Notes: generated by a model from the sequence alone, not told the origin. DNA of 64,000 nt from Pacificibacter marinus (GCF_018860505.1 NZ_JAHKPU010000049.1:62001-126000); one strand, 5' to 3'. Counted from the stretch's first letter, positions 27,250 to 38,017 are shown. Numbers and translations are program-made.

Positions 27250-29780
27250 TCCCGCCAAACAGATGGGCTATGGCGTGGAAAATTGCCCGCCGAGAATTGC
27301 GCGGGGGCTTGCACGGATTTCGCGTGCTCGTGGCCTGTTTGGCGCTGGGCGTTGCGGCCATTGCGGCGGTCACATCCGTGCGTGAAAGCATTTCCGCGGG
27401 GCTTGACCGCGAAGGTGCCGCCTTGTTGGGGGGCGACGCCGAACTGGAATTCACCTACCGCTTTGCCAGTGACGCTGAGCGCGCTTGGCTCGAAGAAAAC
27501 AGCTTGGCCGTTTCCGAAGTCACAGACTTTCGGTCTATGGTTACCCGTGGGGACGAGCGGGCCTTGACCCAAGTGAAAACCGTCGATGATGCCTATCCGT
27601 TGATCGGCTCTGTGTCTTTGTCGCCTGATATGCCCTTGGCGCAAGCGCTTGACGGGCAAAATGGCATCGCAGGCGTGGTGCTGGACCCGATGTTGATCGA
27701 GCGCCTTGGCCTAACCATTGGCGATGAAATCCAAATCGGGGCTGTGCCGTTTGTTGTGATGGCTGAGCTGAGGAGCGAGCCTGACAATGCCTCTGTTGGT
27801 TTTTCTTTGGGGCCGCGCTCAATCGTGCGCACATCCGCGCTGGCCGGATCCACTTTACTGTCGCCGGGCAGCCTGTTTGAGACGGCCTATCGTTTGAAAT
27901 TATCCGAGGGCACTGACCTTGAACTGGCGAAAAACACCACCCAATCCGCCTTGCCTGACGCGGCTTACCGTTGGCGCGATGCACGCAATGGCGCACCGGG
28001 CATGGCGCGATTTGTCGAACGCTTAGGGTCATTCCTTGTGCTGGTCGGCCTTGCTGGATTGGCTGTTGGTGGGGTAGGCGTTTCCTCTGCTGTTAATGCC
28101 TATTTGGATCGGAAAACCAGCATTGTCGCGACGCTGAAGACACTTGGCGCGGACCGTGCGACGATCTTTATGGTCTATGCGTTTCAAATCGGTGTGCTGA
28201 CCAGCTTTGCCATCGTGATCGGACTGATTTTGGGGGCCGCTGTGCCTTTGATGGTCGCGCCGATCATTGAAACGATGCTGCCAGTGCCCGCTGAAATTTC
28301 AGTCTATCCACAGTCCTTGCTTGAAGCCGCCGCCTACGGTGCTTTGGCGGCGGCCATCTTTGTCACATGGCCTTTGGCAAAGACGGAAAAAATTCGTCCA
28401 GCCGCACTCTATCGCGAGTCTCAGTTGGGTCTGAAAGGCCTTCCGCGCCTGCCGTATCTGATCGCGATTGCGAGCATGGTGGCTCTGTTGATTGCCCTTG
28501 CTGTTGCTTTCACCGATACGCGCGGTTTGGTGCTTTGGTCTTTCTTTGGACTGGCCTGTGCTTTCGCGCTTTTGGTGGTATGCGCGGCGGTGTTGCGTGT
28601 TTTCGCCCGTTGGATGGCGGGGCGCAATTTAACCAAAGGCCGCCCCTATTTACGGTTGGCGCTTGGGTCCGTTGGCGGCCCGAGCGGAGAAACCTTGTCT
28701 GTCGTACTTTCCCTTGGGCTTGGCCTGACTGTGCTCTCCGCCGTGGGGCAAATTGACACCAATCTGCGCGGTGCGATTGCGACCGAACTGCCTGACGTCG
28801 CGCCCTCTTACTTCGTCGTCGATATCCAAAAGGACCAAATTGATGGTTTCACTTCGCAATTGGCGTCGAGTGCGGGCGTGACAAAATACGAATCCGCGCC
28901 GATGTTGCGCGGCTTCATCACAGACATAAACGGTCAAGATGCCAAAGAAGTGGCTGGCAATCATTGGGTCATTCGTGGCGATCGCGGCGTGACCTATTCG
29001 GCCCAAAAGCCCGAAAATGCGCGTATCACTGCAGGCACGTGGTGGGCTGAGGATTACACTGGCGAGCCGCAAATCAGTTTCGCTGCTGAAGAAGCTGCCG
29101 AAATTGGTTTGTCTTTGGGCGATACTTTGACGCTTAACATTTTGGGGCGCGACATCACCGCGCGTATCACATCGTTTCGCGAAGTCGATTTTTCGGGTGC
29201 AGGTATGGGGTTTGTTTTGTCGATGAACCCTGCGGCGATTGAAAACGCCCCCCACACTTACATTGCGACGATTTATGCCGACCAAGCATCCGAAGCCGGG
29301 CTCATTCGCGCTCTGTCGAAAGCTTATCCTAATATCACAACCATCCGCGTGCGCGATGCCATTGATCGGGTTGTCACGGTTATGACAAGTATCGCTGCCG
29401 CCACCACGCTCGGGGCGCTTGCGACATTGATCACAGGAGCTGTTGTTCTGATCGGTGCCGCCGCCGCGGGCGAAGAAAAACGACGTTACGAGGCTGCTAT
29501 TTTGAAAACTTTGGGCGCGACACGCCTTCGTGTTTTGTGGAGTTTCGCCTTACGTTCGCTCTACATGGGGTTTGCGGCAGGTGCCGTCGCTGTTGGCGCG
29601 GGCGGTTTGGCCGGTTGGGCCGTGACCCATTTCGTGATGGAGGCATCCTTTACCTTTGAATGGCGCGCGTCACTTGTCATTGTGTTGGGCGGTATAGGAC
29701 TGACACTGTGCACATCTCTATGGTTTTCTTGGCGCGCCATGAATGCACGTCCCGCAGGCGTCTTACGATCGAAGGACTAA
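27246..29780 (+). CDS. ABC transporter permease, YbbP-like (two FtsX domains)
   Basis: An 844-residue membrane protein with an N-terminal span (about 20-42), a large periplasmic domain, a first FtsX core (about 258-380), further spans near 400-460, a second periplasmic domain (about 480-700) and a second FtsX core (about 710-835). The double-FtsX layout and length match YbbP. It likely works as a mechanotransmission or extraction pump rather than an importer. No outer-membrane partner is nearby. Confidence 0.88.
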   Translation: MIPPNRWAMAWKIARRELRGGLHGFRVLVACLALGVAAIAAVTSVRESISAGLDREGAALLGGDAELEFTYRFASDAERAWLEENSLAVSEVTDFRSMVTRGDERALTQVKTVDDAYPLIGSVSLSPDMPLAQALDGQNGIAGVVLDPMLIERLGLTIGDEIQIGAVPFVVMAELRSEPDNASVGFSLGPRSIVRTSALAGSTLLSPGSLFETAYRLKLSEGTDLELAKNTTQSALPDAAYRWRDARNGAPGMARFVERLGSFLVLVGLAGLAVGGVGVSSAVNAYLDRKTSIVATLKTLGADRATIFMVYAFQIGVLTSFAIVIGLILGAAVPLMVAPIIETMLPVPAEISVYPQSLLEAAAYGALAAAIFVTWPLAKTEKIRPAALYRESQLGLKGLPRLPYLIAIASMVALLIALAVAFTDTRGLVLWSFFGLACAFALLVVCAAVLRVFARWMAGRNLTKGRPYLRLALGSVGGPSGETLSVVLSLGLGLTVLSAVGQIDTNLRGAIATELPDVAPSYFVVDIQKDQIDGFTSQLASSAGVTKYESAPMLRGFITDINGQDAKEVAGNHWVIRGDRGVTYSAQKPENARITAGTWWAEDYTGEPQISFAAEEAAEIGLSLGDTLTLNILGRDITARITSFREVDFSGAGMGFVLSMNPAAIENAPHTYIATIYADQASEAGLIRALSKAYPNITTIRVRDAIDRVVTVMTSIAAATTLGALATLITGAVVLIGAAAAGEEKRRYEAAILKTLGATRLRVLWSFALRSLYMGFAAGAVAVGAGGLAGWAVTHFVMEASFTFEWRASLVIVLGGIGLTLCTSLWFSWRAMNARPAGVLRSKD

Positions 29781-29968
29781 ATACGCGGGGGAACACCGCA
29801 AGAATTGTCGTGGCAGGTATCCCCCTATTGGCCTTAGGATCAGTATTCGAGCACGTAATATATTGCCCGTTCAAAGCTGCTCGCTCCAGTAACCTCGCAA
29901 AGCCTTCATAGGTATTGCTGCGGGTTTTGGGGGAATACCCTACCCAATAGACCTTACATTCTGTCGGC

Positions 29969-30005
29969 ATGTCGAGCAGGCGTGTTTATGACGCTTGCTC
30001 GACAT
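29969..30005. repeat. Long hairpin at the chemoreceptor 3' end
   Basis: ATGTCGAGCAGGCGT and ACGCTTGCTCGACAT pair over 15 positions (one G-T wobble) around a 7-base loop. The right arm is the last codons of the chemoreceptor gene and the loop contains its stop. No T run follows on either strand, so it may be a 3'-end stabiliser or an unusual terminator. Confidence 0.6.
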
Positions 30006-32790
30006 CATCGAAATCAACACCCCATTGGGAAGAGGTTGGGTTTTGCGTGTCTCCCGTGCTTTCCGTTCTGAATTGAGCAACAATCGCTGTCAGTGCTGAG
30101 GCCTCTTGTGTGAGAGAATGGCTGGCGGCTGTCGTCTCTTCAAACATGGCCGCGTTTTGTTGCGTTGCCTGATCCAGATCAGCAACGGCAAGGTTTATCT
30201 CGGAAATTCCGGCAGATTGCTCGGTCGCCGATGTTTCGATCTCAGCCATATGACCGGCGATTTTTGTGACGTCCCCGACAATGGATTTGAGTGCTTCGCC
30301 CGTACGATCGACCAACGATACGCCTCGTTTGACCTCCTCACCTGAGTCGGAAATCAATTGATTGATTTCATGTGCCGCTTCAGATGACCTTTGGGCTAAG
30401 GCGCGTACTTCGGAAGCGACCACAGCGAACCCTTTGCCAGCCTCACCTGCACGCGCGGCCTCGACGCCAGCATTCAAAGCCAGAAGGTTGGTTTGGAATG
30501 CGATATCATCGATGACGCTGATAATTTTCGAAATTTTAGAGGAAGAGTCCGAAATGGCATCCATCGCGTTCATGGCATCCTTGACCACAAGGTTTGTCGA
30601 TTCCGCATTTTGATGTGCGGCTTTTACGGTTTGATTGGCAAGCGCCGCACCATCTGCCGCAGATTGAACGGAAACCGTAAGCTGTGTCAGTGCCGCAGCT
30701 GATTCAGCCAAAGTTGAGGCTGTGCGTTCTGTGCGCACGGACAGATCGTCGGCAGCGTGAGAAATTTCCTTGGAATTGGAGTGAATGGTTTGCGACGTGT
30801 CTGAAAGTTTCGAGACGACATCTTTTAGGGATCTCACAGCATCATTGAAGTCACTGCGCAGTTGTTCATATCCAGCTGGAAAGTCTTCGTCGAGTGTCTG
30901 AGAAATATCGCCCTGAGCCAATCTACGAAGACCATCAGCAAGGGCTTTCACGATTGCAGTTTGCTCTTCATGACGTTCGGCGCGTTCAGCCTCAGCTGCG
31001 GCACGCGCTTTTTCTTTTTCACGCTCTGCTGCAGCGGCAAGCTCTTGTTCGCGTGCTGCAGTTTGACGGGCACGGTCTTGTTCTTCTGCCTCTTGTTCTT
31101 TTGCACGTTTTTCGGCTGCAATTTCTGCGAGGCGTTCATTTTCAGCGCGCTCGACAGCTTCGGCATCCATGCGCTCTTTTTCAAGCAGGTTGTTTCTGAA
31201 AACGCGCAAAGCGGACATCAATCGGGCAATTTCGCCATGCGTGCCACCTGTTTTTTTAAGCTCGGACATGTCACCATTTGCAAGTCGCTCTGTACTGTGG
31301 GTGACAACCTTCAACGGTTGTACAATCGTTAAATGGATCATCAGCAGTGCCGCTGTGACGGCGAAAAGCGCAATGATACTAATAGACCTCATTGTGGCGG
31401 AGGCGTTGCGTGCGTCGGAGACGACGAAAGACCCTGCCTCGTCAATGGCTGCAAGGCTTTCATGTGAAATTTCAGTCACTTCATGAGATATCGTTAGAAT
31501 TTCTTCAATCAGATGTGTGGCTTTGGTCCGAGACGACGATTGCGCGTTTATGGCTTGGAGGCGCGTGGCCAGCGCCCCTGTTTCTGGATCTGTTGCCAAT
31601 AGAATTTGACGTACTTTGTCTGCCGTTTCATCCGCAACGAGGTTTAAGTTTTTCTGGATGTCTTCACGGTCTTGTAGCAGTTCAAATTGTAAGGCTTGGA
31701 TGTAACCAGGATTGATGGAGGAGGCGCCTTGTTGCAGCTTGAGCAGAGCAGATTTGATCGCGATGTTGAGCGAGTCTACGGAACGAATTTCTGCGAATTT
31801 CACTTCAGTTAAGTTTTTAATGATTGCGTCGTTTCCACGGAGGAAACTTTGCCCCGCATCATCAAGAGCTTGCATGTCGTTCGCGATAATCGTTTTGGTT
31901 GTGTCGGCAAATTTTGCTTGGGCTTGCAGCAAGGTTTCGTGTTGCTGCGAAGAAACAGTCCCGTTGGGGGTGTGAATTTCATGTAAGTGCCCCAAAAGTT
32001 CCTTGCTTGCGGCTAAGGCGGGAACATCTCCGTTGATGATTCCAATGCGATTAACAGTGCGTTCGAGATCTTTGATTGTCTTCAGGCTGAGTTTTTTGGC
32101 AGCGAGTGCGGCCAGGTTATTGGGATCGGCGATGGCGGCATAAGCGAGGGTTGTGCTTGTCGCGTGTTCCGCGCTTGCCTTGAGTTCATAGAGCGTGGCC
32201 AGCCCGCCCATGTTTGCGTCGATTAACGCATCGACACCGGTCTGTGTGGATTGGATGGCTTCGCCAGTTGCGATCATCAAGCGGAAGGAGGCTGATTTGT
32301 TGATTTCAGTCAGGTCACCAGACACTTCATGCGACAGGCCGTTGAGCGCGGCCATCAGTTTGAAATTATCTGAGCTTGAGGTGAGAGCGAGATGTTTTTC
32401 GTCGATAAGCTGGCGGGTGTCGCTGAGCAATGCTTGCACTGATAAGTTGAGATTTTCGTGGCCTTCACTGGGTATCGCCTCTGCCGCTTCACGCAGTTCT
32501 TGTGCGGCCTTGTTCATATTGTCTTGATGGGCAGGAAAACCGATCAGGGAATAGGATGCTATGAGCGTATTTGTTGCATCTTTGAACTTGAGAACGGCGT
32601 CTGAGATTTGCATCGCGGCGCTAAGTGGCGGTAAATTGTCTTCGACCAAAGTTTCAACTTCATCCGTGATGGAGGAAATGAGCGAGGTTGAAATAAAAAT
32701 TGCCGCAGCGGTTGTGCCTGCGAGTGCAAGAATGGCGATGGCCATTTTGATGGCGATTGAGCCGATAGCTTTCCCAAATAGATTTTTCAT
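29986..32790 (-). CDS. Methyl-accepting chemotaxis protein
   Basis: A 934-residue chemoreceptor. Membrane spans are at about 10-35 and about 470-495, enclosing an unusually large periplasmic helical sensor region of about 430 residues. A HAMP domain follows, then a charged Ala/Glu/Lys-rich coiled coil (about 545-620), a second HAMP-like segment ([12 protein letters not shown]) and the signalling domain, whose hairpin tip reads [28 protein letters not shown] precedes ATG 32790; the frame extends 20 codons further but without features. No other chemotaxis genes are in the window. Ligand unknown. Confidence 0.92.
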   Translation of the reverse strand: MKNLFGKAIGSIAIKMAIAILALAGTTAAAIFISTSLISSITDEVETLVEDNLPPLSAAMQISDAVLKFKDATNTLIASYSLIGFPAHQDNMNKAAQELREAAEAIPSEGHENLNLSVQALLSDTRQLIDEKHLALTSSSDNFKLMAALNGLSHEVSGDLTEINKSASFRLMIATGEAIQSTQTGVDALIDANMGGLATLYELKASAEHATSTTLAYAAIADPNNLAALAAKKLSLKTIKDLERTVNRIGIINGDVPALAASKELLGHLHEIHTPNGTVSSQQHETLLQAQAKFADTTKTIIANDMQALDDAGQSFLRGNDAIIKNLTEVKFAEIRSVDSLNIAIKSALLKLQQGASSINPGYIQALQFELLQDREDIQKNLNLVADETADKVRQILLATDPETGALATRLQAINAQSSSRTKATHLIEEILTISHEVTEISHESLAAIDEAGSFVVSDARNASATMRSISIIALFAVTAALLMIHLTIVQPLKVVTHSTERLANGDMSELKKTGGTHGEIARLMSALRVFRNNLLEKERMDAEAVERAENERLAEIAAEKRAKEQEAEEQDRARQTAAREQELAAAAEREKEKARAAAEAERAERHEEQTAIVKALADGLRRLAQGDISQTLDEDFPAGYEQLRSDFNDAVRSLKDVVSKLSDTSQTIHSNSKEISHAADDLSVRTERTASTLAESAAALTQLTVSVQSAADGAALANQTVKAAHQNAESTNLVVKDAMNAMDAISDSSSKISKIISVIDDIAFQTNLLALNAGVEAARAGEAGKGFAVVASEVRALAQRSSEAAHEINQLISDSGEEVKRGVSLVDRTGEALKSIVGDVTKIAGHMAEIETSATEQSAGISEINLAVADLDQATQQNAAMFEETTAASHSLTQEASALTAIVAQFRTESTGDTQNPTSSQWGVDFDDVEQAS

Positions 32791-33438
32791 TTGTTTCCCT
32801 AGGCCACATGTTAGAAATGCAATCCTGCGCAGGCACAGCGATGTGGTCACTGCGCGGATCAGTCGTTTGGCTCAAAATGGGCGAAATCAACGAATAAAGT
32901 GTTTACGCTCAAAATTTTTAGGGGTTTTAGCTTTCGCTTGTCACTCAAGGCGGCCGAATTTGCGGATGAAATGCGGGTGTGTCTTAGAGGCAGACACGTG
33001 CGATTGGGGGCGCAAAGGTGGAATCGGTGACAGATTTTTCTGTGTATGATTTCTGTGCATTTGCTTTGGTCGTGAGCTATTTTTTTAGTAAAGAGATTAA
33101 TTATACGTCATTATTGGGCGTCTTGCGCAATAATTATGCGTTCGCGTGGAAAGTAGGCGGCGCAGGCGGTCTGTGATCACCTAGTCGTGTTCAAAACCAA
33201 TCAGTGGGTCAAAGTGTTTAAAGCAATTCAATTGGAGCCGCTTAATACGGAACCGAGAGAGTTGTGGGGAATGTGTGATGATGGCCAGACTTGCAGGTCG
33301 CCACCACCACACGAATGCAACTGATTAACGCTGCTAGGGGCATGTAAGCGTTTCAAGCCAAAAATGGAAGACGTCCATGGCACTCGCAGTTTGCGAGCAG
33401 AAACCGCACGCCTTTGGCATCCAAAAAGGATGTTCGAC
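32791..33438. other. Intergenic region between chemoreceptor and urtA
   Basis: About 650 bases with no credible gene. Parts are AT-rich (33060-33140). It holds TTGCGCAA at 33123-33130 followed by TAATTATGCG. Near urtA there are two short hairpins, at 33364-33378 (ATGGA/TCCAT) and 33383-33397 (CTCGCA/TGCGAG). I could not identify a sigma54 promoter: a TGGCC-N4-TTGC sequence near 33284 has GG/GC spacing two bases too short. Confidence 0.6.
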
Positions 33439-34725
33439 GTGACCACCAAACTTAAAGCTACACTGGCCTCAGCCCTGATCGCCACTACCGCTATGACAAC
33501 GGCCGCTTTGGCCGAAGATTGCACCACAAAAGTGGGCGTTCTGCACTCTTTGTCTGGTTCTATGGCGATTTCTGAGACCACACTTAAAGACGTTATGTTG
33601 ATGCTTGTTGACGAACAAAACGCCAAAGGCGGCGTTCTTGGATGCCAATTGGAAGCGGTTGTTGTTGACCCTGCGTCCGACTGGCCATTGTTTGCAGAAA
33701 AAGCGCGTGAACTTTTGACTGTACATGAAGTTGACGTGATGTTCGGCAACTGGACATCTGTGTCGCGCAAATCTGTTTTGCCAGTGATCGAAGAGTTGAA
33801 CGGCTTGCTGTTCTACCCAGTTCAATATGAGGGCGAAGAGTCATCGAAAAACGTCTTCTACACAGGGGCTGCGCCAAACCAGCAAGCTATTCCTGCGACA
33901 GATTACTTCCTCGACGAGCTTGGTGTCGAGAAATTCGCATTGCTTGGCACAGACTATGTCTACCCACGCACAACAAACAACATCCTTGAATCCTACCTCG
34001 CGGGCAAAGGCATCGCTGCTGAAGATATCTTTGTAAACTACACACCTTTCGGTCACTCTGATTGGTCCAAAATCGTCGCAGACGTTGTGGCGCTTGGCGC
34101 AGACGGTAAAAAAGTTGGCGTGATCTCTACGATCAACGGCGACGCGAACATCGGCTTCTACAAAGAATTGGCATCCGCTGGTATCTCAGCTGACGATATT
34201 CCAGTTGTAGCCTTCTCTGTTGGCGAAGAAGAGCTGTCCGGATTGGACACATCCAACCTTGTGGGTCACTTGGCCGCTTGGAACTACTTCCAATCCGCAG
34301 AATCCGAGCTCAACGATGAATTCATCGCAGCATGGAAAGCGAAAATGGGCGAAGAGCGCGTGACAAACGATCCAATGGAAGCGCATTTCATCGGGTTCAA
34401 CATGTGGGTCAACGCTGTTGAAGCGGCAGGCACAACAGACGTAGACGCGGTTCGCACCGCGATGTACGGCCAAAAATTCCCGAACTTGACAGGCGGTACA
34501 GCGGTGATGGGCGTCAACCACCACCTCGCGAAACCTGTTCTGATCGGCGAAATCCAAGCTGACGGTCAATTCGACATCATCTCCCAGACAACTGAAGTAC
34601 CTGGCGATGCGTGGACGGACTTCTTGCCAGAATCCGCTGTGTTGATGTCCGATTGGAAAGATCTCGGTTGTGGCATGTACAACACCGAAACAGAAACATG
34701 TGTTCAGTTGAAATCTAACTACTAA
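33439..34725 (+). CDS. urtA: Urea-type ABC transporter substrate-binding protein
   Basis: A periplasmic binding protein of the amide/urea class, 428 residues, with a signal peptide (VTTKLKATLASALIATTAM..., cleavage after ALA). The mature protein starts EDCTTKVGVLHSLSGSMAIS, typical of UrtA/AmiC/FmdD, and contains GNWTSVSRKSVLPV. The start is GTG 33439: AAAAAGGA is 8 bases upstream, whereas the ATG at 33430 lies inside that Shine-Dalgarno. FmdD-type short-chain amide binding is the main alternative. Followed by a hairpin that may set urtA expression above urtBCDE. Confidence 0.92.
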   Translation: MTTKLKATLASALIATTAMTTAALAEDCTTKVGVLHSLSGSMAISETTLKDVMLMLVDEQNAKGGVLGCQLEAVVVDPASDWPLFAEKARELLTVHEVDVMFGNWTSVSRKSVLPVIEELNGLLFYPVQYEGEESSKNVFYTGAAPNQQAIPATDYFLDELGVEKFALLGTDYVYPRTTNNILESYLAGKGIAAEDIFVNYTPFGHSDWSKIVADVVALGADGKKVGVISTINGDANIGFYKELASAGISADDIPVVAFSVGEEELSGLDTSNLVGHLAAWNYFQSAESELNDEFIAAWKAKMGEERVTNDPMEAHFIGFNMWVNAVEAAGTTDVDAVRTAMYGQKFPNLTGGTAVMGVNHHLAKPVLIGEIQADGQFDIISQTTEVPGDAWTDFLPESAVLMSDWKDLGCGMYNTETETCVQLKSNY

Positions 34726-34756
34726 GAGTTCGCTTTTTCTGGCCCATACGACTTTC

Positions 34757-34783
34757 AAAGGGCGGCGCTTTTGTCGCCCTTTT
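34757..34783 (+). terminator. Hairpin between urtA and urtB
   Basis: AAAGGGCG pairs with CGCCCTTT around a 10-base loop, followed by TTT. Probable partial terminator or 3' stabiliser that yields more binding protein than permease. Confidence 0.7.
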
Positions 34784-34806
34784 CATTCCATTCAAAGAAG
34801 ATCCCT

Positions 34807-36780
34807 ATGATCCGCTTTCTGACAGCCACCTTCATTGTCTTGGCCGCTTTTGCATCGCCTGCTTTGGCCCCATCGCCTGCGCAGGCCCAAGATCAAACGA
34901 TCCAAGAGGTGCTGCAAACGCACCGCGAGGTGATCGAAAAATCGTCCCGTAAAACCATCGGCCCAGCGATTGATGCCATCGCAGCCTCAGGCTTGCCGTC
35001 CGCGCAAAATGTTTTGCAAAAATGGCAGTCGCGGGACATGTGGCAGCGTAAAGACGATCGGCTGTTTTTCTATGCTGAGGAAGTGGATTCAAAGACTTAC
35101 ACCCTTTATGATTTCGACAGTGACGCGGCTGTTGGCGACTTTGCCAAAAGCGATCTGAAACAGTTGAAACCCAATTCGGGTATTCGTGCTGTCATTGGTG
35201 CGGCTCTTGTTCAGTTCCAGTTGAGCGACCCTGATCCTGCGCGCCGCTCGGAAGCCATTTTGGCCATTCAACGCGATGGCGAAGCCTCTCATTTGGCCCC
35301 TTTACGCGCCTCGATCGCTGGCGAGACCGATCCTGACATCAAAGCGCTCAAGGAAGTGACCGAGCGTTTGCTGACAATTTCCTATGACACAGATGATGCC
35401 GCGCGCGTGGCTGCGATCCAAGGGTTTAATGGGGCTTTGTCACTGGATGTCCGTGCCGTGTTAAACCCGGTTTTGACCACGACAATCGCGCTAAAAGACA
35501 GCCTGCCGGATGATGCAAATATAAAAGACAGAGTCATCGCGGGCTCTGAGGCATTGCCCTTTGAAGATGCTCTGGCCCGGATGGTCTCAGCAGGCATGAT
35601 CCCCGCGCAACCTACAATTTCCGAACGCAAAGATGCGCTTGTCGCCAATATCCAAGACGGCATGGTCGGTGGTGTTGGTGTGGCCGATCTTGCCGATCAA
35701 GACGCCCGTGATCGTGCCTATATGGTCTTGGTGTCTGAAGGTGTCGTCCCGGAATGGGATGCGGGCTATTCTATTGAAGATGCGGTGAAATCCACCGAGT
35801 TTGTCGAGGTGTACGCCGAACCTTCCAAGGCTGTCACAGATGCGGCAGAGGCCACGCTGAAAACCATTGATCGCGCTGTTGGCTTAAACCAAACTTTGGA
35901 TTTGGCCCTTGATGGATTGTCTTTGGCCTCGATCTATTTTCTGGCTGCCATCGGTCTGGCCATCACCTTTGGGGTGATGGGCGTGATCAACATGGCGCAT
36001 GGCGAATTCATTATGATGGGCGCCTACACCGGATACGTCGTGCAGCAGATTATCCCTGATTACACCGTCTCTATTCTGGTCGCGATCCCTGCGGCATTCA
36101 TGGTGACCTTTGCCGCGGGCGTGGCGATGGAACGTTTGATCATTCGCTGGTTGTACAACCGTCCGCTTGAGACGCTTTTGGCCTCTTTCGGGGTGGCTAT
36201 CGCTTTGCAGCAAATCGCAAAAAACATCTTTGGCACGCAGGCCCGTCCGCTGACTTCGCCTGCATGGTTAGACGGCGCTTTGGTGTTCAATGATGTGTTG
36301 GCAATCTCTTACATTCGCATCGCGATTTTCGTGCTGGCGGGGATTTTCCTTGGGGTGTTCTTGTTCATCATGAAGAAAACCCGCCTTGGTTTAGAGACCC
36401 GCGCAGTGACGCAAAATCCGAAAATGGCCGCATCAATGGGCATCAATCCCGACCGCGTGAATATGCTCACATTTGGGTTGGGCTCTGGTATCGCGGGCAT
36501 CGCGGGCGTGGCCATCGGGCTTTATGCCAAGGTGACGTCAGAGATGGGTGCAGATTACATCGTGCAGTCGTTTATGACCGTGGTTGTCGGCGGTGTTGGC
36601 AATATCTGGGGGACTTTGCTGGGCGCACTTGGCATCGGTTTCTTACAAAAAGGCATCGAATGGCTGAACCCGTCCAACACTTTGGCCGCACAGACCTATA
36701 TGATCGTCTTTATCATTATTTTCATCCAGTTCCGGCCCAAGGGTATCATCGCCCTCAAAGGCCGCGCGGCGGGGGATTGA
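34807..36780 (+). CDS. urtB: Urea ABC transporter permease UrtB with long N-terminal domain
   Basis: A 657-residue permease. A signal-like segment (residues 1-30) leads into about 330 residues of soluble, helical, HEAT-like sequence, then a LivH-type permease from about residue 360 (LDLALDGLSLASIYFLAAIG...). The permease part is complete, including the EAA-like loop with TRLGLETRAVTQNPKMAASMG. Proteobacterial UrtB proteins often have such an extension; its role is not established. It lies 4 bases before urtC. Confidence 0.92.
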   Translation: MIRFLTATFIVLAAFASPALAPSPAQAQDQTIQEVLQTHREVIEKSSRKTIGPAIDAIAASGLPSAQNVLQKWQSRDMWQRKDDRLFFYAEEVDSKTYTLYDFDSDAAVGDFAKSDLKQLKPNSGIRAVIGAALVQFQLSDPDPARRSEAILAIQRDGEASHLAPLRASIAGETDPDIKALKEVTERLLTISYDTDDAARVAAIQGFNGALSLDVRAVLNPVLTTTIALKDSLPDDANIKDRVIAGSEALPFEDALARMVSAGMIPAQPTISERKDALVANIQDGMVGGVGVADLADQDARDRAYMVLVSEGVVPEWDAGYSIEDAVKSTEFVEVYAEPSKAVTDAAEATLKTIDRAVGLNQTLDLALDGLSLASIYFLAAIGLAITFGVMGVINMAHGEFIMMGAYTGYVVQQIIPDYTVSILVAIPAAFMVTFAAGVAMERLIIRWLYNRPLETLLASFGVAIALQQIAKNIFGTQARPLTSPAWLDGALVFNDVLAISYIRIAIFVLAGIFLGVFLFIMKKTRLGLETRAVTQNPKMAASMGINPDRVNMLTFGLGSGIAGIAGVAIGLYAKVTSEMGADYIVQSFMTVVVGGVGNIWGTLLGALGIGFLQKGIEWLNPSNTLAAQTYMIVFIIIFIQFRPKGIIALKGRAAGD

Positions 36781-36784
36781 TCAC

Positions 36785-38017
36785 ATGAACAACTCATTCT
36801 TTATGAAAAACCCGTCTCTCTTGGTGTTCCTCGGCCTGCTGGCTCTGTTCACCCTTGGCGTCACCTTGATGTCAGAGGCTTACGGATCAGGCTTGGTCTC
36901 GACCTCTTTCGTCAAAACGCTGGGCAAAACACTGTGCCTCGCGCTGGTCGCCATCGCGATGGATCTGGTCTGGGGCTACACAGGTATTCTATCGCTCGGC
37001 CACTTCGCGTTCTTTGGTGTGGGCGGCTATATGATCGGCATGTGGCTGATGTATGCGCGCACCGAAATCATTGTGGTCAACTCATTGGCCTCATCACCCA
37101 TTCCCGCCACCGCATCGGAAATTTCAGACGCCATCGGCAGTCAGATTTTCGGCGTCGTCGGATCGTCGGACTTTCCCGCGATTTGGATGTTTGCTGACAG
37201 CTTGATCCTGCAACTGATGATGGTTGTCTTGGTGCCTGGCCTTGTGGCTTTGGTCTTTGGCTGGCTCGCCTTTCGCTCGCGCGTCACAGGCGTTTACCTG
37301 TCGATCTTGACCCAAGCGATGACCCTCGCGCTGTCTTTGTACCTGTTTCAAAACGATAGCGGCTTACGCGGCAACAACGGCCTGTCTGGTCTGCAAAACC
37401 TGCCTGGCGCTGATGATATTCCGCAAAGCGTGATGTCGATCTGGTTCCTTTGGGCCTCGGCTTTGGCGCTCGCACTCACCTATATCGCTACGTCTTTTGT
37501 GGTCTCTGGCAAGTTCGGGTCTGTCATTCGCGGTATCCGCGATGACGAGGCGCGGGTGCGGTTCTTGGGCTATTCAGTTGAAGGCTATAAGCTGTTCGTC
37601 TTCGTGCTCACCGCCATTATGGCCGCCATCGGTGGTGCGCTGTATTATCCGCAAGCGGGCATCATCAACCCTGCCGAAATCGCGCCAATTGCCTCTATTT
37701 ACCTCGCGGTTTGGGTCGCCATCGGTGGTCGAGGTCGCATCTATGGCGCTGTGATCGGCGCTGTGGTGGTCTCGCTGGTGTCCACGTGGTTCACAGGCGG
37801 TCAAGCGCCCAATATCAACCTTGGCTTTTACGAGGTGAAATGGGTTGATTGGTGGCAAGTTCTGCTGGGCCTGTCCTTTGTTCTGGTCACTTTGTTTGCC
37901 CCCAAAGGTATCGGCGGTTTGGTCGATGTCTTCACGGGGCGTTTTTCGCCGAACCGCAAAGGCGCGCCACTTGGACCAGATGCAGGGTCCTTGCGTGAAG
38001 AGGAGGCCGAGAAATGA
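36785..38017 (+). CDS. urtC: Urea ABC transporter permease UrtC
   Basis: A 410-residue LivM-type membrane permease with about ten hydrophobic segments. The block LVWGYTGILSLGHFAFFGVGGYMIGMW near residue 60 and the loop IRDDEARVRFLGYSVEGYKL are typical of UrtC. It forms the channel with UrtB. Overlaps urtD by four bases (ATGA). Confidence 0.93.
   Translation: MNNSFFMKNPSLLVFLGLLALFTLGVTLMSEAYGSGLVSTSFVKTLGKTLCLALVAIAMDLVWGYTGILSLGHFAFFGVGGYMIGMWLMYARTEIIVVNSLASSPIPATASEISDAIGSQIFGVVGSSDFPAIWMFADSLILQLMMVVLVPGLVALVFGWLAFRSRVTGVYLSILTQAMTLALSLYLFQNDSGLRGNNGLSGLQNLPGADDIPQSVMSIWFLWASALALALTYIATSFVVSGKFGSVIRGIRDDEARVRFLGYSVEGYKLFVFVLTAIMAAIGGALYYPQAGIINPAEIAPIASIYLAVWVAIGGRGRIYGAVIGAVVVSLVSTWFTGGQAPNINLGFYEVKWVDWWQVLLGLSFVLVTLFAPKGIGGLVDVFTGRFSPNRKGAPLGPDAGSLREEEAEK

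Noticed and set aside
29677-29970. 97-codon open frame on the - strand after the chemoreceptor gene
   Set aside because: Its last third is antisense to the permease gene, it begins inside the hairpin with no ribosome-binding site, and it uses many rare codons. No family recognised.
33280-33300. Sigma54-like promoter (TGGCC...TTGC) before urtA
   Set aside because: The GG-GC spacing is two bases short of the required 10.
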